DNA from: Microbulbifer hydrolyticus
Lineage (GTDB): Bacteria; Pseudomonadota; Gammaproteobacteria; Pseudomonadales; Cellvibrionaceae
DNA length: 64,000 nucleotides
Assembly (NCBI RefSeq): GCF_009931115.1
Contig: NZ_CP047491.1
Location: forward strand, 3,609,501-3,673,500
Reading direction: 5' to 3'
Position numbers and translations under genes: made by a program
Part shown: in pieces, positions 50,871-60,344 of the stretch
Layout: each line of letters starts with the position of its first letter
How positions within the stretch are numbered: position 1 is the first letter of the stretch
Notes under the pieces: generated by a model
What the model was told of the DNA's origin: nothing
The model's input: the letters and a program-made list of their open reading frames with translations, nothing else
The model's database searches: none

Positions 50871-53800
50871 TCAGTAAACTTCAAAGCTCCACAGGGAATA
50901 ACCGTAGGGGGTGCCGCGCTCGATTCCCAGCATGCGGACATAACGGCCGCTGGAACCAGGGTTGAGGTTCAGCTGATCCACACCGCCTCCACCATCACTG
51001 ACGCTCGCCGCCGTCGTCCAGTTGCTACCATCATCGGACACCTGGATTTCATAGGCTTTGCCGTAAGCAGCTTCCCAGTTCAGTACCGCCTGACTCAGGC
51101 TGTACACCGCACCGAGATCCACCTGGAACCACTGGCTGTCGCTGAAGTCAGACGCCCAGCGGGTCGAGGTGTCACCATCGACGGCGTATTCTGCAAACCA
51201 GTAATTGCCCTCTACAGACGAGGCGCTGGCAGGCTTGTTCAGTGCCAGATCACCGCCGGGTTGCGGTTCGCAGCAAGGGGGTTCAGTGGTACCACCGTCG
51301 CTGCCATAGACTTCCAGTTCCCACAGCGAGGCCCCCCAGCCGGTAGCGCGTTCGTTGATATAGATACGCACAAACTGGCCACTGGCATTGAGGTCCGCAA
51401 GTACGTCTTCACCGCCATCGCTGTCGGTGACACTGGCAACGGTATTCCAGCTTTGACCGTCGTCAGACACCTGCACGTCATAGGCGCGGCCGTATGCCGC
51501 TTCCCACTTCAGTACCACACTGTCGATGGAAGACACGCTGCCGAGATCCACGGAGATCCATTGCGGATCGCTCCAGGCGCTGGACCAGCGTGTTCCCAAC
51601 TCCCCATCCACTGCGGCGGCACCGCTCAGGTCACCGTTTTCCATGGAGGATACCGCGGTATTTTTGCCCAATGCCAGATTGGTGACAGGCTCTGGATCAA
51701 CACTGACGCCACCGATATCCAGCCAGTTGAGCTGCACCGTACCGGCGAATACCAGGCGCAGTTTTTGTGCACCGTCTTTCAGATTAAGGCTAGTAGAAAG
51801 CGTATCCCAGACACCGCCGGTAGCCGGCACGGCTACAGATCCCTGGCTGACACCGTCGATCACTACCTCGATGCTGGTTGACGCTTCCGTAGCCACGCGC
51901 AATTGCAGCTCTGCATTGCCAGCCTTGCCCACCAGGTTGTACTCCACCCAGCTGTCGGCGGCCGTTTCAGTAATATCGAGGAAACCGCTGGTATCACTGG
52001 TTTTATCCACACGTACACCGCTCATGCTGCCATAGGCTTCCGCCTGAATTTTGTTCGGCAGATTGTGCACACTGGCGGCACCGTGTACCGGCATGTTCAC
52101 GTAGATGTTACCGAGTTCGGTCAATACTCCGGACTGCCGGTAGTCAAACAGACCGTTGTACGGGTGGCCATTGCGGCGACCTGTGAACCAGGCATAGCGA
52201 GCTACGTCGGGATCATTTTCCAGGTAATCGACGGTCTGTATCAGCAACTTCTGCTGGTCCGCTTCGGTGGTAGTGTCTTCCCAGGCAGAAAACTCCGTGA
52301 GCCAGATGGGCCGGTTGTACTTCTTGAACAGATCCACGTACCACTCGATGGCGCCCACATCCGGCATATAGGCGTGAATGGACATGGCATCCACACGGCA
52401 GTCAGGACACGCGGCAAAGAAATCGTCGAAGTAATCGATCGGATCGTAGTAGGTGGTACCGTTCTCGGTGACACAATTGCCACAGAAATTCATCGCTACG
52501 CTGACAATATCCAGGTCAAACTCGTCGGCTATCGCCTCAAGACGGGGCCACTCGGCAGCGGTCTGGGACGGTGTCATGTTGGCCTGGTCGATGAAGTTCG
52601 GCTCATTGAAGGCGAGAATATATTTCACTTCCGGGTGCGCGGCGATGTAATCGCGCATTGCCTGATCGTCGAAGGCGCCGTTCCAGGCCATGGGTACAAA
52701 TTCGACACCATAGTTCTGGTAGATATCGGCAATCTGCACGTCCGGCGTGTGACTCCAGTTGTACCACCAGGAAATTCCCTGGGACATTACCTCAAAGTCT
52801 TCTACCGAATGATGCCCGTAACCCAGCCCACGCTTACTGCTTTTCGCTGCGCCGTAATTGTCCGCGATAAAAATATTTGTCGCGGCGGCATCCGTGGCCT
52901 GCCCATCGTTAACGGTCAATACCGCGCGGTAACTGCCGTTGTCTGCATAGGTGTGGGAAACGGTTGCGCCCTCGGCAGTGATCCCGTCACCGAAATCCCA
53001 GCTGTAGGTGAGGATATCGCCGTTCACATCGGTTGACGCTGTGCCATCAAAGGTCACAGTAGTACCGGCAGGGCCGCCCATCACCGACGGCTTTACTGCA
53101 GCCACCGGCGCACGGTTGACCACTTCACCATCGGTGCCGGGATCTTGTGCCTGCTCGCCACCGGACAGATAGATATTATCGATGGAAAGGTCCATCACCT
53201 CACCAAAACCAAGCAACTGGAAAACCTGCCGCATATCGAACAGGTCCAGATCCGGTGCAATGTCGCTCATGGGAATTACGATATCGTGCCACTGGCCGTC
53301 ACGGACAAAACCGTAGGGATCCGCGCCGGGTTTGAAGCTGACCCAGGCCTGGCCGATATCGTTGACATTGCCTCCCTTCAGGCCGATACGGAACTCGGTC
53401 TGATCGCTGGTTCTCATCGAGAAATGCAGCGCGGCGTTTTCGTTGTCAAATGCGGTAAGGTTGAACCCCTCGCGCGCGGTCAGACCCAGCCCAAACCAGC
53501 CTTTGCCGGTAGAGCTGAGATTCAGCGCAGAGTTACCTTCCCGTACATCACCGGTATTCAGCGTCAGGGTTTCATCCCACACATACAGATCACCGTTGAC
53601 GCCGAAGCCGAAATTACCCGCGGTCATGTTCGCGCTGGTTTCGGTAAAAATACCAAAATTTCCATACTCCGGCGCTTCCAGGGCAACGCTTTCGGTGAGG
53701 TAGATATTGTCAAAGGCGATTTCAAAATCTTCCGACGGTGCAGGACCAGAAACACTGAAGAAGGTTTTGATCGTCTCCATATCCAGGCCACCAAACTGGG

Positions 53801-55064
53801 ATAGCGGAATCGACACCTTGTGCCACTCGCCATCGCGCTCCAGACCGTACTGCTCACCACCCTCGGCGAGCAGCACACTGGCATCGCCGCCCGAGGTGCT
53901 GGCCATATTCACCTCGATATCCACATTGGAATTTACCTTGGCATCAAAGTGCAGGTATCCATGCGCGTAGTTGCGCATGTTGTAGTCTTTGTGTAACAGG
54001 CCCATGCCCCACCAATCACCCGCCGCTACGGAATAGGACAATACCGTGCTGCCCTCCGCGGGGTTGGTAGCCACGCTGGTCATGTTGTTCCAGATGTAGA
54101 GGTTGGCTTTGTCGCCCCAGTCGAATGCATCCAGCACCGGGTGAGTGTCGGTCATGATGCCGAAGTCACCGCTGTAGTAACTGTCACTCGCCACTTCAAG
54201 CTCGGTGTACTCATTCGCATACAAACGCACGTAGTCGACATACATCTTCGCGGGGAAGTCGGCGGTGATCAGTGCCGGGTCTTCAATCTCGACAAAATTC
54301 CAGCCACCTACTGCCAGGTTGAGCAGAATGTGATTGGCGTTGTCGCGGAACTCCGACAGGTTGGGATCGGTAATATCCATGGTCAACACCGGAATATCGT
54401 CCACGGAAATGGCGATCTCTTCCGGTGTCCAGTCCAGCCGGTAGGTGTGGTATTGCTCGTAGACGGTGCTTTCCAGCAGGACATCTTCTGCATGGTCGGC
54501 CTGCAGCCAGTCGCTCCAGTCACCGGATTCGTGCCACCAGTGCAATGCACTGGATACTGCATTGTTTACCGTGCCATCATCGATAGCGGATTTATAACCC
54601 GCTTCCATGATGTCGATTTCGCCAGACTGGGGCCAGCCATCGACACCGAAATTATTGCCGAGCATCCAGAACGCCGGCCAAAGGCCGTTGTCCAGTTTGG
54701 GCAGTTTGATACGGGCTTCCAGTGTGCCGTACTTAAAGCCCACTCGACCGTTTGTGTGCAACCTTGCAGAGGTGAATTCCTTTCCTTCGTAGGATTCCCG
54801 GCGCGCCTCGATTACCAGATTGCCGTCTTCCAGGTAGGTATTTTTGTGAGACGCGGTGTAGTACTGGAGTTCACCATTGCCGTTACCATCGCCACCGGTC
54901 GTGAAGGTCCAGGTTTCGCGGTTTAGCCGCTCGCTGTCGAACTCATCTGCCCAGATTGGCGCTGTTTGCGCGTTAACAGAAGAGAAAATCGCCGGTTGTG
55001 CCAACAGGCACGCAGCCGTCAGTAGCAACCGATTTTTTAACTTCGATTTTTTTGAGGTATTCAT
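50871..55064 (-). CDS. Bifunctional laminarinase: GH16 plus GH128-like, PKD, CBM6-like and two F5/8 (CBM32-like) modules
   Basis: 1397 residues. Signal peptide to NAQ; GH16 (about 36-285) with nucleophile E149 and acid/base E154 (GEIDIME); two related galactose-binding-like modules (about 290-455 and 470-635, with SGDFGIMTDTH and YGNFGIFTETS); PKD domain (about 645-730); GH128/Asl1-like barrel (about 755-1010) with E821 (AFNEPNF) and E924 (LTEFSAW); a CBM6-like module (IQAEAYGSMSG, 1020-1145) and two discoidin-like modules ending at 1397. Both catalytic domains suit beta-1,3-glucan. The first 635 residues are paralogous to the next gene. Confidence 0.87.
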   Translation of the reverse strand: MNTSKKSKLKNRLLLTAACLLAQPAIFSSVNAQTAPIWADEFDSERLNRETWTFTTGGDGNGNGELQYYTASHKNTYLEDGNLVIEARRESYEGKEFTSARLHTNGRVGFKYGTLEARIKLPKLDNGLWPAFWMLGNNFGVDGWPQSGEIDIMEAGYKSAIDDGTVNNAVSSALHWWHESGDWSDWLQADHAEDVLLESTVYEQYHTYRLDWTPEEIAISVDDIPVLTMDITDPNLSEFRDNANHILLNLAVGGWNFVEIEDPALITADFPAKMYVDYVRLYANEYTELEVASDSYYSGDFGIMTDTHPVLDAFDWGDKANLYIWNNMTSVATNPAEGSTVLSYSVAAGDWWGMGLLHKDYNMRNYAHGYLHFDAKVNSNVDIEVNMASTSGGDASVLLAEGGEQYGLERDGEWHKVSIPLSQFGGLDMETIKTFFSVSGPAPSEDFEIAFDNIYLTESVALEAPEYGNFGIFTETSANMTAGNFGFGVNGDLYVWDETLTLNTGDVREGNSALNLSSTGKGWFGLGLTAREGFNLTAFDNENAALHFSMRTSDQTEFRIGLKGGNVNDIGQAWVSFKPGADPYGFVRDGQWHDIVIPMSDIAPDLDLFDMRQVFQLLGFGEVMDLSIDNIYLSGGEQAQDPGTDGEVVNRAPVAAVKPSVMGGPAGTTVTFDGTASTDVNGDILTYSWDFGDGITAEGATVSHTYADNGSYRAVLTVNDGQATDAAATNIFIADNYGAAKSSKRGLGYGHHSVEDFEVMSQGISWWYNWSHTPDVQIADIYQNYGVEFVPMAWNGAFDDQAMRDYIAAHPEVKYILAFNEPNFIDQANMTPSQTAAEWPRLEAIADEFDLDIVSVAMNFCGNCVTENGTTYYDPIDYFDDFFAACPDCRVDAMSIHAYMPDVGAIEWYVDLFKKYNRPIWLTEFSAWEDTTTEADQQKLLIQTVDYLENDPDVARYAWFTGRRNGHPYNGLFDYRQSGVLTELGNIYVNMPVHGAASVHNLPNKIQAEAYGSMSGVRVDKTSDTSGFLDITETAADSWVEYNLVGKAGNAELQLRVATEASTSIEVVIDGVSQGSVAVPATGGVWDTLSTSLNLKDGAQKLRLVFAGTVQLNWLDIGGVSVDPEPVTNLALGKNTAVSSMENGDLSGAAAVDGELGTRWSSAWSDPQWISVDLGSVSSIDSVVLKWEAAYGRAYDVQVSDDGQSWNTVASVTDSDGGEDVLADLNASGQFVRIYINERATGWGASLWELEVYGSDGGTTEPPCCEPQPGGDLALNKPASASSVEGNYWFAEYAVDGDTSTRWASDFSDSQWFQVDLGAVYSLSQAVLNWEAAYGKAYEIQVSDDGSNWTTAASVSDGGGGVDQLNLNPGSSGRYVRMLGIERGTPYGYSLWSFEVY

Positions 55065-55174
55065 GTTAATCCCATCATGCGTTTTTTATATTTTTTACGC
55101 ACTGCGACCTCTGCACACCTGACAGACTGGCATGCAGAGTTGCGGGTCGCGACCGCTGCGCTTCTATAATCTAA

Positions 55175-57235
55175 TTAAGGAACGGCTATAAATGGCGGCT
55201 TGCCTTTATCCCAGCCGCGTTTTTTGCCACGGATTGGCAAACATTTACGCGCCCCCTTTTTCCAACGTACCGGCTTACAGACATCTCCGTCCGGCTCGCT
55301 ACTGGCTCCTCCGGAAAGATAAATATTGTCAATCGAGAGGTCGCTGATTTCGCCGAAGCCAAGCAGCTGGAACAGTTGGCGCATATCCGTCATTTCCAGA
55401 TCTCCGGACAGATCAGACATCGGGATAACCACATCCTGCCATTGCCCGTCGCGCACAAAACCATAGGGGTCATTGCCCGGGGCAAAGGTTACCCAGGTCT
55501 GGCCGATATTCTGTACGTTGCCGCTCTTCAGGCCGACACGAAACTCGGTCTGATCAGTGGTACGCATCGAAAAATGCAAGGCTGCCTCATGGTTATCGAA
55601 GGCACTGAGATCAAATCCTTCGCGTGCGGCAAAGCCCATTCCGAACCAGCCCTTGCCGGTCGACGAAAAATTGAGTGCTGCTTCCCCTTCCGGGGCGCTG
55701 GTAGCAGCCGTGGCCGGAGCAAGATTCAGAGTACCCTCCCAGATAAACAGGTCGCTATCCTGCCCTTCGAGAAGCGCTCCAGCTGTGGTGTTGGCCGCAG
55801 TTTCGGTATAGATTCCAAAATTGCCATTTTGCGGCGCCGGTAGCGGCGTACTTTCCGTGAGATAAATATTGTCCACGGCAATTTCAAACGCCGATGCTGG
55901 GGCCGGGCCAGAAATCGCAAACAGGGTCTGTACGGTTTCCATATCCACACCGCCGAATTTCGACAGCGGAATCGTCACATGATGCCAGCCGCCATCGCGC
56001 ACCAGACCGTACTGGTCGCCGCCGTTGGCAAGCACTACGGTGCCCTGACCACCAGCGGTGCTCATCATGTGGACCTCGATATTTACGTCACTGTCGACAC
56101 GCATATCAAACTGCAAGGTACCGTGCTTGTAATTGTGCAGGTTGTAATCCGGATGCAGCAGGCCCATGCCCCACCAGTTACCCGGTTGTACGGTGAAGCC
56201 CAGTGCTTCGCTGCCCTCAAACGGCACCGGAGAACTGTCCTGCATATTGCTCCATACATAGAGATTGGTGTTGTCTTCCCAGTTCAGGGTATTTTCGACC
56301 GGGTGGGTTTCGGTAAGAACTCCGAAATCACCACTGATATAGTCTTCAGCGGCAACCTCGAGCTCGGTATGCTCATTGGCATACAGGCGCACGTAGTCCA
56401 CATACATTTTTGCCGGGAAGTCCGCAGTGATCTGTGCGGGGTCGGTAATCTCTACAAAATTCCAGCCGCCCACTGCGAGGTTAAGCAGAATATGCATGGG
56501 GTTGTCGCGGAACTCCGACAGTGCCGGGTCGCTAGTGTCCATGGTGAGAACCCTGGTGTCGTCCACGGAGATGATAATTTCCTCCGGGGTCCAATCGAGT
56601 CGGTAGGTGTGGTAGTCCGTGTAGAGAGGGTCGGCGAGTACCACATGCTGGGAATGGGACGCCTGCAGCCAATCGCTCCAGGTGCCGGTTTCATGCCACC
56701 AGTGCACCGCGCCGGAAACCGCGTTGTTCACGCTGCCGTCTTCCATGGCTGATTTGAAGCCCGCCTCTAGGATGTCGATCTCACCGGACTTCGGCCAACC
56801 ATCTACGCCATAGTTGTCACCCAGCATCCAGAACGCCGGCCACAGGCCATTGTCCAGTTTTGGCAGCTTGATACGGGCTTCCAGCGTGCCGAATTTGAAA
56901 CCAAAACGGCCATTGGTGTGCAGGCGCGCCGAGGTGAACGGCTTGCCTTCATAATTTTCCCGGCGCGCCTCGATTACCAGGTTACCGTCTTCGATATAGG
57001 CGTTGTTCTGGGATGCGGTATAGAACTGCATTTCACCGTTGCCGAAACCACTGCCACCGGTGTTGTAGGTCCATACGCTGCGGTCTATCTGCTCGCCATC
57101 AAATTCATCCGACCAGACCGGTTCTGTCTGTGCGAACGCCGTGGCGGAAATCATCGGCTGCAGCGCCAGGCAGAGTGCACCCAGCCACCCGCGTTTACAG
57201 CAGGATAAACTGGTAGTTTTCGTGCTCTTTTCCAT
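55175..57235 (-). CDS. GH16 beta-glucanase (laminarinase)
   Basis: 686 residues from ATG 57235 with GGGAGA upstream; signal peptide ending AFAQ. GH16 domain with E152 and E157 in GEIDILEAG, then two galactose-binding-like modules homologous to those of the neighbouring gene. The tail is odd: about 35 residues rich in Lys/Arg with two Cys (CKPVRWKKGARKCLP) and ending PPFIAVP. Should be an endo-acting laminarinase. 110 bases separate it from the paralogous gene downstream. Confidence 0.87.
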   Translation of the reverse strand: MEKSTKTTSLSCCKRGWLGALCLALQPMISATAFAQTEPVWSDEFDGEQIDRSVWTYNTGGSGFGNGEMQFYTASQNNAYIEDGNLVIEARRENYEGKPFTSARLHTNGRFGFKFGTLEARIKLPKLDNGLWPAFWMLGDNYGVDGWPKSGEIDILEAGFKSAMEDGSVNNAVSGAVHWWHETGTWSDWLQASHSQHVVLADPLYTDYHTYRLDWTPEEIIISVDDTRVLTMDTSDPALSEFRDNPMHILLNLAVGGWNFVEITDPAQITADFPAKMYVDYVRLYANEHTELEVAAEDYISGDFGVLTETHPVENTLNWEDNTNLYVWSNMQDSSPVPFEGSEALGFTVQPGNWWGMGLLHPDYNLHNYKHGTLQFDMRVDSDVNIEVHMMSTAGGQGTVVLANGGDQYGLVRDGGWHHVTIPLSKFGGVDMETVQTLFAISGPAPASAFEIAVDNIYLTESTPLPAPQNGNFGIYTETAANTTAGALLEGQDSDLFIWEGTLNLAPATAATSAPEGEAALNFSSTGKGWFGMGFAAREGFDLSAFDNHEAALHFSMRTTDQTEFRVGLKSGNVQNIGQTWVTFAPGNDPYGFVRDGQWQDVVIPMSDLSGDLEMTDMRQLFQLLGFGEISDLSIDNIYLSGGASSEPDGDVCKPVRWKKGARKCLPIRGKKRGWDKGKPPFIAVP

Positions 57236-57428
57236 TGAATGTTCTCCCATCGTACTTCGGTTGCATCATTGACCGGACAGGAAGGTACAGCTCGGCTCGA
57301 TCCTTGTCGGAGACTTTCTTCAGGGCGCAGAAAGCCATTGCGGAGATACTGGGGTCCTCCACAATGCCTGCAAACAACGCAGGTTTTCTTTTGCCTTTTG
57401 GGGTACTTCTATCTGCTGGGTACTGCCA

Positions 57429-57483
57429 GATAGCTATTTGATAGCTATTTAATAGTTACTTGACAGTTACTTTGTCGTTACCG
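57429..57483. repeat. Degenerate 11-bp tandem repeats upstream of the GH16 gene
   Basis: Units GATAGCTATTT, GATAGCTATTT, AATAGTTACTT, GACAGTTACTT, TGTCGTTACCG follow each other exactly every 11 bases. Phasing of about one helical turn suggests several regulator molecules on one face of the DNA. The block is about 195 bases upstream of the GH16 start; the rest of 57236-57562 contains only the hairpin at 57527. Confidence 0.6.
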
Positions 57484-57526
57484 GTTATCCGGCGTTTATT
57501 ATTTTTTGACGTTCATGCTTGTCAGG

Positions 57527-57550
57527 ATCCCGGCCTCCAAGGGCCGGGAT
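57527..57550 (-). terminator. GC hairpin after the GH3 gene
   Basis: ATCCCGGCC / GGCCGGGAT, 9-bp stem with a 6-base loop, 13 bases after the GH3 stop. The nearest minus-strand T/A tract is about 20 bases beyond, so termination is probable but not classical. Confidence 0.55.
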
Positions 57551-57562
57551 ACGTTTGGCTGA

Positions 57563-60106
57563 TCAACCGCAGTGAATGTCGGTTTCTGCCTGGGACGCGA
57601 TACGGATATCGTGAATGGTCAGGTCCAGCTTGCCGGCGGTGCGCACGTAAAAAGGAGACAGCACCATATCCATTTTTGTGCCACCTGCGGCCAGGCATTG
57701 CAGATCAACGGTGACCGTCTTCCACTCGCCCGGTGCCGCACCCTTCAGCACGTCGGTAATGGACTGCTCTGCACCGCAGTCCTGACCGCAGTACATGCCC
57801 AGGCTGACGGCGTCGCTGGGCGCTGCGTCGACCTTCACATCAAAAATCAGTGCACCCTGGTTGCCCAGATATACGGACAGGTCGGTACGACTGTTGGCAA
57901 AGAAGCCGGCCACTGCATTGCCTTCACCACTCCACTGCAGGCGACGACTGTCTTCCTGTACCTTGCGGTCAACGGATTGCACGCTGATGCCCTGCAATTT
58001 GGCAACACTGCTGGTAATTTCCGACTGATTATTCCCGGCGTCGGTCACCTGGAAGCTCCATGGATCCAGAGCGCGACCGTTGAAGACCGCCAGCGCTTCG
58101 TTGCCATCGGATGCTTTCAGGCCGCTTTCTTCGGAGAGTGCAGCGATCTGTACCGGATTCTCGTAGTCCAGACCATAGCCATAGTTGAACTGCGCCAGCT
58201 CCTCGTTCTCCCCGGGGTTGCGCAGGGTGGGCTGGGCGTCGTTCGGCCAGGAGAACGTCAGCTGGCCCTTGAAGTCATAATTCACTTCACCGTCGGCCTT
58301 GCGGAAGATCACGTCCGCCACACCGCCACCTTCGGTACCCGGCTGCCAGATCACGGCAAAGGCATCGGAGGCGTTGATTTCAGGGTTGGTCCACAGTGGG
58401 CGCCCGGTAATGAACAGGGAAACCACCGGAATACCCTGCTCCTGCAGGCGCTGCATCAGCGCCAGATCGCTTTCGCCCGGGTAATCCAGGTTGGACACAT
58501 CGCCCTGCATTTCTGCGTAGGGGTCTTCACCGAACACCACAATGGCCACGTCCGGCTTCTGCTCGAAGCTACCGTCTGCAGACAGTTCCGCGGTGCCACC
58601 GGCAGATTCCACGGCTTCCGCGATACCACCGTAGACGGAGGTGCCACCGGGGAAATCGCTGTTCTGGTTGCCAGTACCCTGCCAGGTGATGCTCCAGCCA
58701 CCGGACTGTTTACCGATATTGTCGGCACCGTCGCCGGCGACCAGTACGCGCTGATCGCGCGCCAGTGGCAGCAGGTTGTCGTTGTTTTTCAGCAGCACCA
58801 GGGACTCGCGCACCGCCTGACGGGCAATGGCGCGGTGCTCGGGGGCACCGATCAGGGATTCGTCACCGGCGTTGGCGCGTTCCGACGGCAAGCCCGCCTC
58901 GAACAGGCCGGAGCGCATTTTTACCCGCAGGATACGGCGCACGGCGTCGTCGAGACGCTCGGCAGAAATCTCACCGCTCTTCGCCTGAGCCACGGTATTC
59001 GCGTACAGTTGTTTCCAGCTCGGGTCCGGCGCCATAAACATATCCAGACCGGCATTGATCGCCTGCGGGCAGCTGTCGGTGCTGCAGCCATTAACGAACT
59101 GATGGCCGGCCCAGTCACCCACCACAAAACCGTCGAAGCCCAGGCGGCCTTTCAGCACATCGGTCATCAGGTATTTGTGGCCGTGCATCTTCTCGCCGTT
59201 CCAGCTGCTGAAGGAGGCCATCACCGACTGAACACCGGCTTCGATTGCAGAGAAGTAGCCCTGAGCGTGGATCGCAACCAGCTCTTCTTCGCTCATCACC
59301 GCATCGCCGCGGTCGATGCCGTTCTTGGTACCGCCGTCGGCAAGCCAGTGCTTGGCGGTGCCGATGACGTGTTTGCCGTGCAGCAGCTCTTCGCTGTCGG
59401 CGCTGCCCTGCAGGCCTTCCACCAGCTTGCCGGCGTAGTTGTACACAACCTGCGGGTCTTCGGCATAGGATTCGTAGGTGCGGCCCCAGCGGTCATCGCG
59501 CACGACCGCGAGGGTCGGCGCGAAGATCCAGTCGATACCGGTTGCGCGCACTTCCGCTGCCGTGGCGGCGCCGATCTGGCGCATCAACTCGGGATTCTGG
59601 GTAGCGCCGAGGGCAATGTTGTGGGGGAACAGGGTCGCGCCGATCACATTGTTGTGACCGTGCACGGCGTCGGTACCCCAGATCATGGGAATACCGACTC
59701 CACCGTCACTGGTGTCGACGGAGGCCTTGTAGTATTCGTCTGCCAGCGCGACCCAGTCGTCTACGGTCGCGTGCTTGTTGTCGTAGGGGAAGGCACCGCC
59801 ACCATTCAGGATGGAGCCGATGTTGTATTCCTTCACCTCTTCGGGGGTGGCGGTACGGATTTCCACCTGCACCATCTGACCGACCTTTTCTTCGACGGTC
59901 ATCCTGGCGAGGAGCTCGTCAATGCGCGCTTCGATCGCTGGATCTTTTTTGATCGGGCTGGCCAGCTGCGGCCAGGTATCGTTAACGCTGGCAGCGCTGG
60001 TGTCTTCCGTTTTCGGCGCGGTGGTCATTTCCTGTTTACCGCAGCCGGCGAGTCCGCCGCCAGCTATCAGACCGGAGATGACCCCCAGTAAAATTCGCTT
60101 TCTCAT
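57563..60106 (-). CDS. GH3 exo-beta-glucosidase lipoprotein with ExoP-type C-terminal domain
   Basis: 847 residues from ATG 60106. Lipobox GLAGC gives Cys22. GH3 N-terminal barrel (KVGQMVQVEIRTATPEEV, RWGRTYESYAEDP, KHVIGTAKHWLADG) with nucleophile D331 (GFVVGDWAGH), then the GH3 C-domain (RESLVLLKNNDNLLPL, GEDPYAEMQGD, GRPLW) and a C-terminal galactose-binding-like ExoP domain (from about 660). Closest in type to the 1,3-1,4-beta-glucan exohydrolases of Pseudoalteromonas. It would split laminari-oligosaccharides in the periplasm. Confidence 0.9.
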   Translation of the reverse strand: MRKRILLGVISGLIAGGGLAGCGKQEMTTAPKTEDTSAASVNDTWPQLASPIKKDPAIEARIDELLARMTVEEKVGQMVQVEIRTATPEEVKEYNIGSILNGGGAFPYDNKHATVDDWVALADEYYKASVDTSDGGVGIPMIWGTDAVHGHNNVIGATLFPHNIALGATQNPELMRQIGAATAAEVRATGIDWIFAPTLAVVRDDRWGRTYESYAEDPQVVYNYAGKLVEGLQGSADSEELLHGKHVIGTAKHWLADGGTKNGIDRGDAVMSEEELVAIHAQGYFSAIEAGVQSVMASFSSWNGEKMHGHKYLMTDVLKGRLGFDGFVVGDWAGHQFVNGCSTDSCPQAINAGLDMFMAPDPSWKQLYANTVAQAKSGEISAERLDDAVRRILRVKMRSGLFEAGLPSERANAGDESLIGAPEHRAIARQAVRESLVLLKNNDNLLPLARDQRVLVAGDGADNIGKQSGGWSITWQGTGNQNSDFPGGTSVYGGIAEAVESAGGTAELSADGSFEQKPDVAIVVFGEDPYAEMQGDVSNLDYPGESDLALMQRLQEQGIPVVSLFITGRPLWTNPEINASDAFAVIWQPGTEGGGVADVIFRKADGEVNYDFKGQLTFSWPNDAQPTLRNPGENEELAQFNYGYGLDYENPVQIAALSEESGLKASDGNEALAVFNGRALDPWSFQVTDAGNNQSEITSSVAKLQGISVQSVDRKVQEDSRRLQWSGEGNAVAGFFANSRTDLSVYLGNQGALIFDVKVDAAPSDAVSLGMYCGQDCGAEQSITDVLKGAAPGEWKTVTVDLQCLAAGGTKMDMVLSPFYVRTAGKLDLTIHDIRIASQAETDIHCG

Positions 60107-60257
60107 CACCGCAACACTCCCATCATTTTCTGACCCGATTATTCTTCTGAATCTTCTTGTGACTTTCTTTCGCCGGCTGGTCGACTTTGTCAGATGACAG
60201 TCCCGCGTAGACCCGGCTTTTCCAGTGTTCTTTTTACGGGTTGCCCTGAAAAGGGTC

Positions 60258-60330
60258 GTCCCACTTTGAATTCCCGAGGCAAAATGGTGCAGACCACCTT
60301 GCAAAACGGCCCGGAATACCAAAATGGGAC
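60258..60330. promoter_or_regulatory. Inverted CAAAATGGGAC-type elements before the GH3 gene
   Basis: GTCCCACTTTG (60258-60268) and CAAAATGGGAC (60320-60330) are inverted copies with one mismatch; between them CAAAATGG (60280) and CAAAACGG (60302) repeat the core. The GH3 start is 152 bases away. Candidate operator of a glucan-responsive repressor. Confidence 0.4.
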
Positions 60331-60344
60331 GGTGTCGGGACCAG

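Noticed and set aside
57572..60091. 839-codon plus-strand open frame
   Set aside because: Antisense of the GH3 gene, low-complexity His/Gln/Arg-rich composition, no start signals or motifs.
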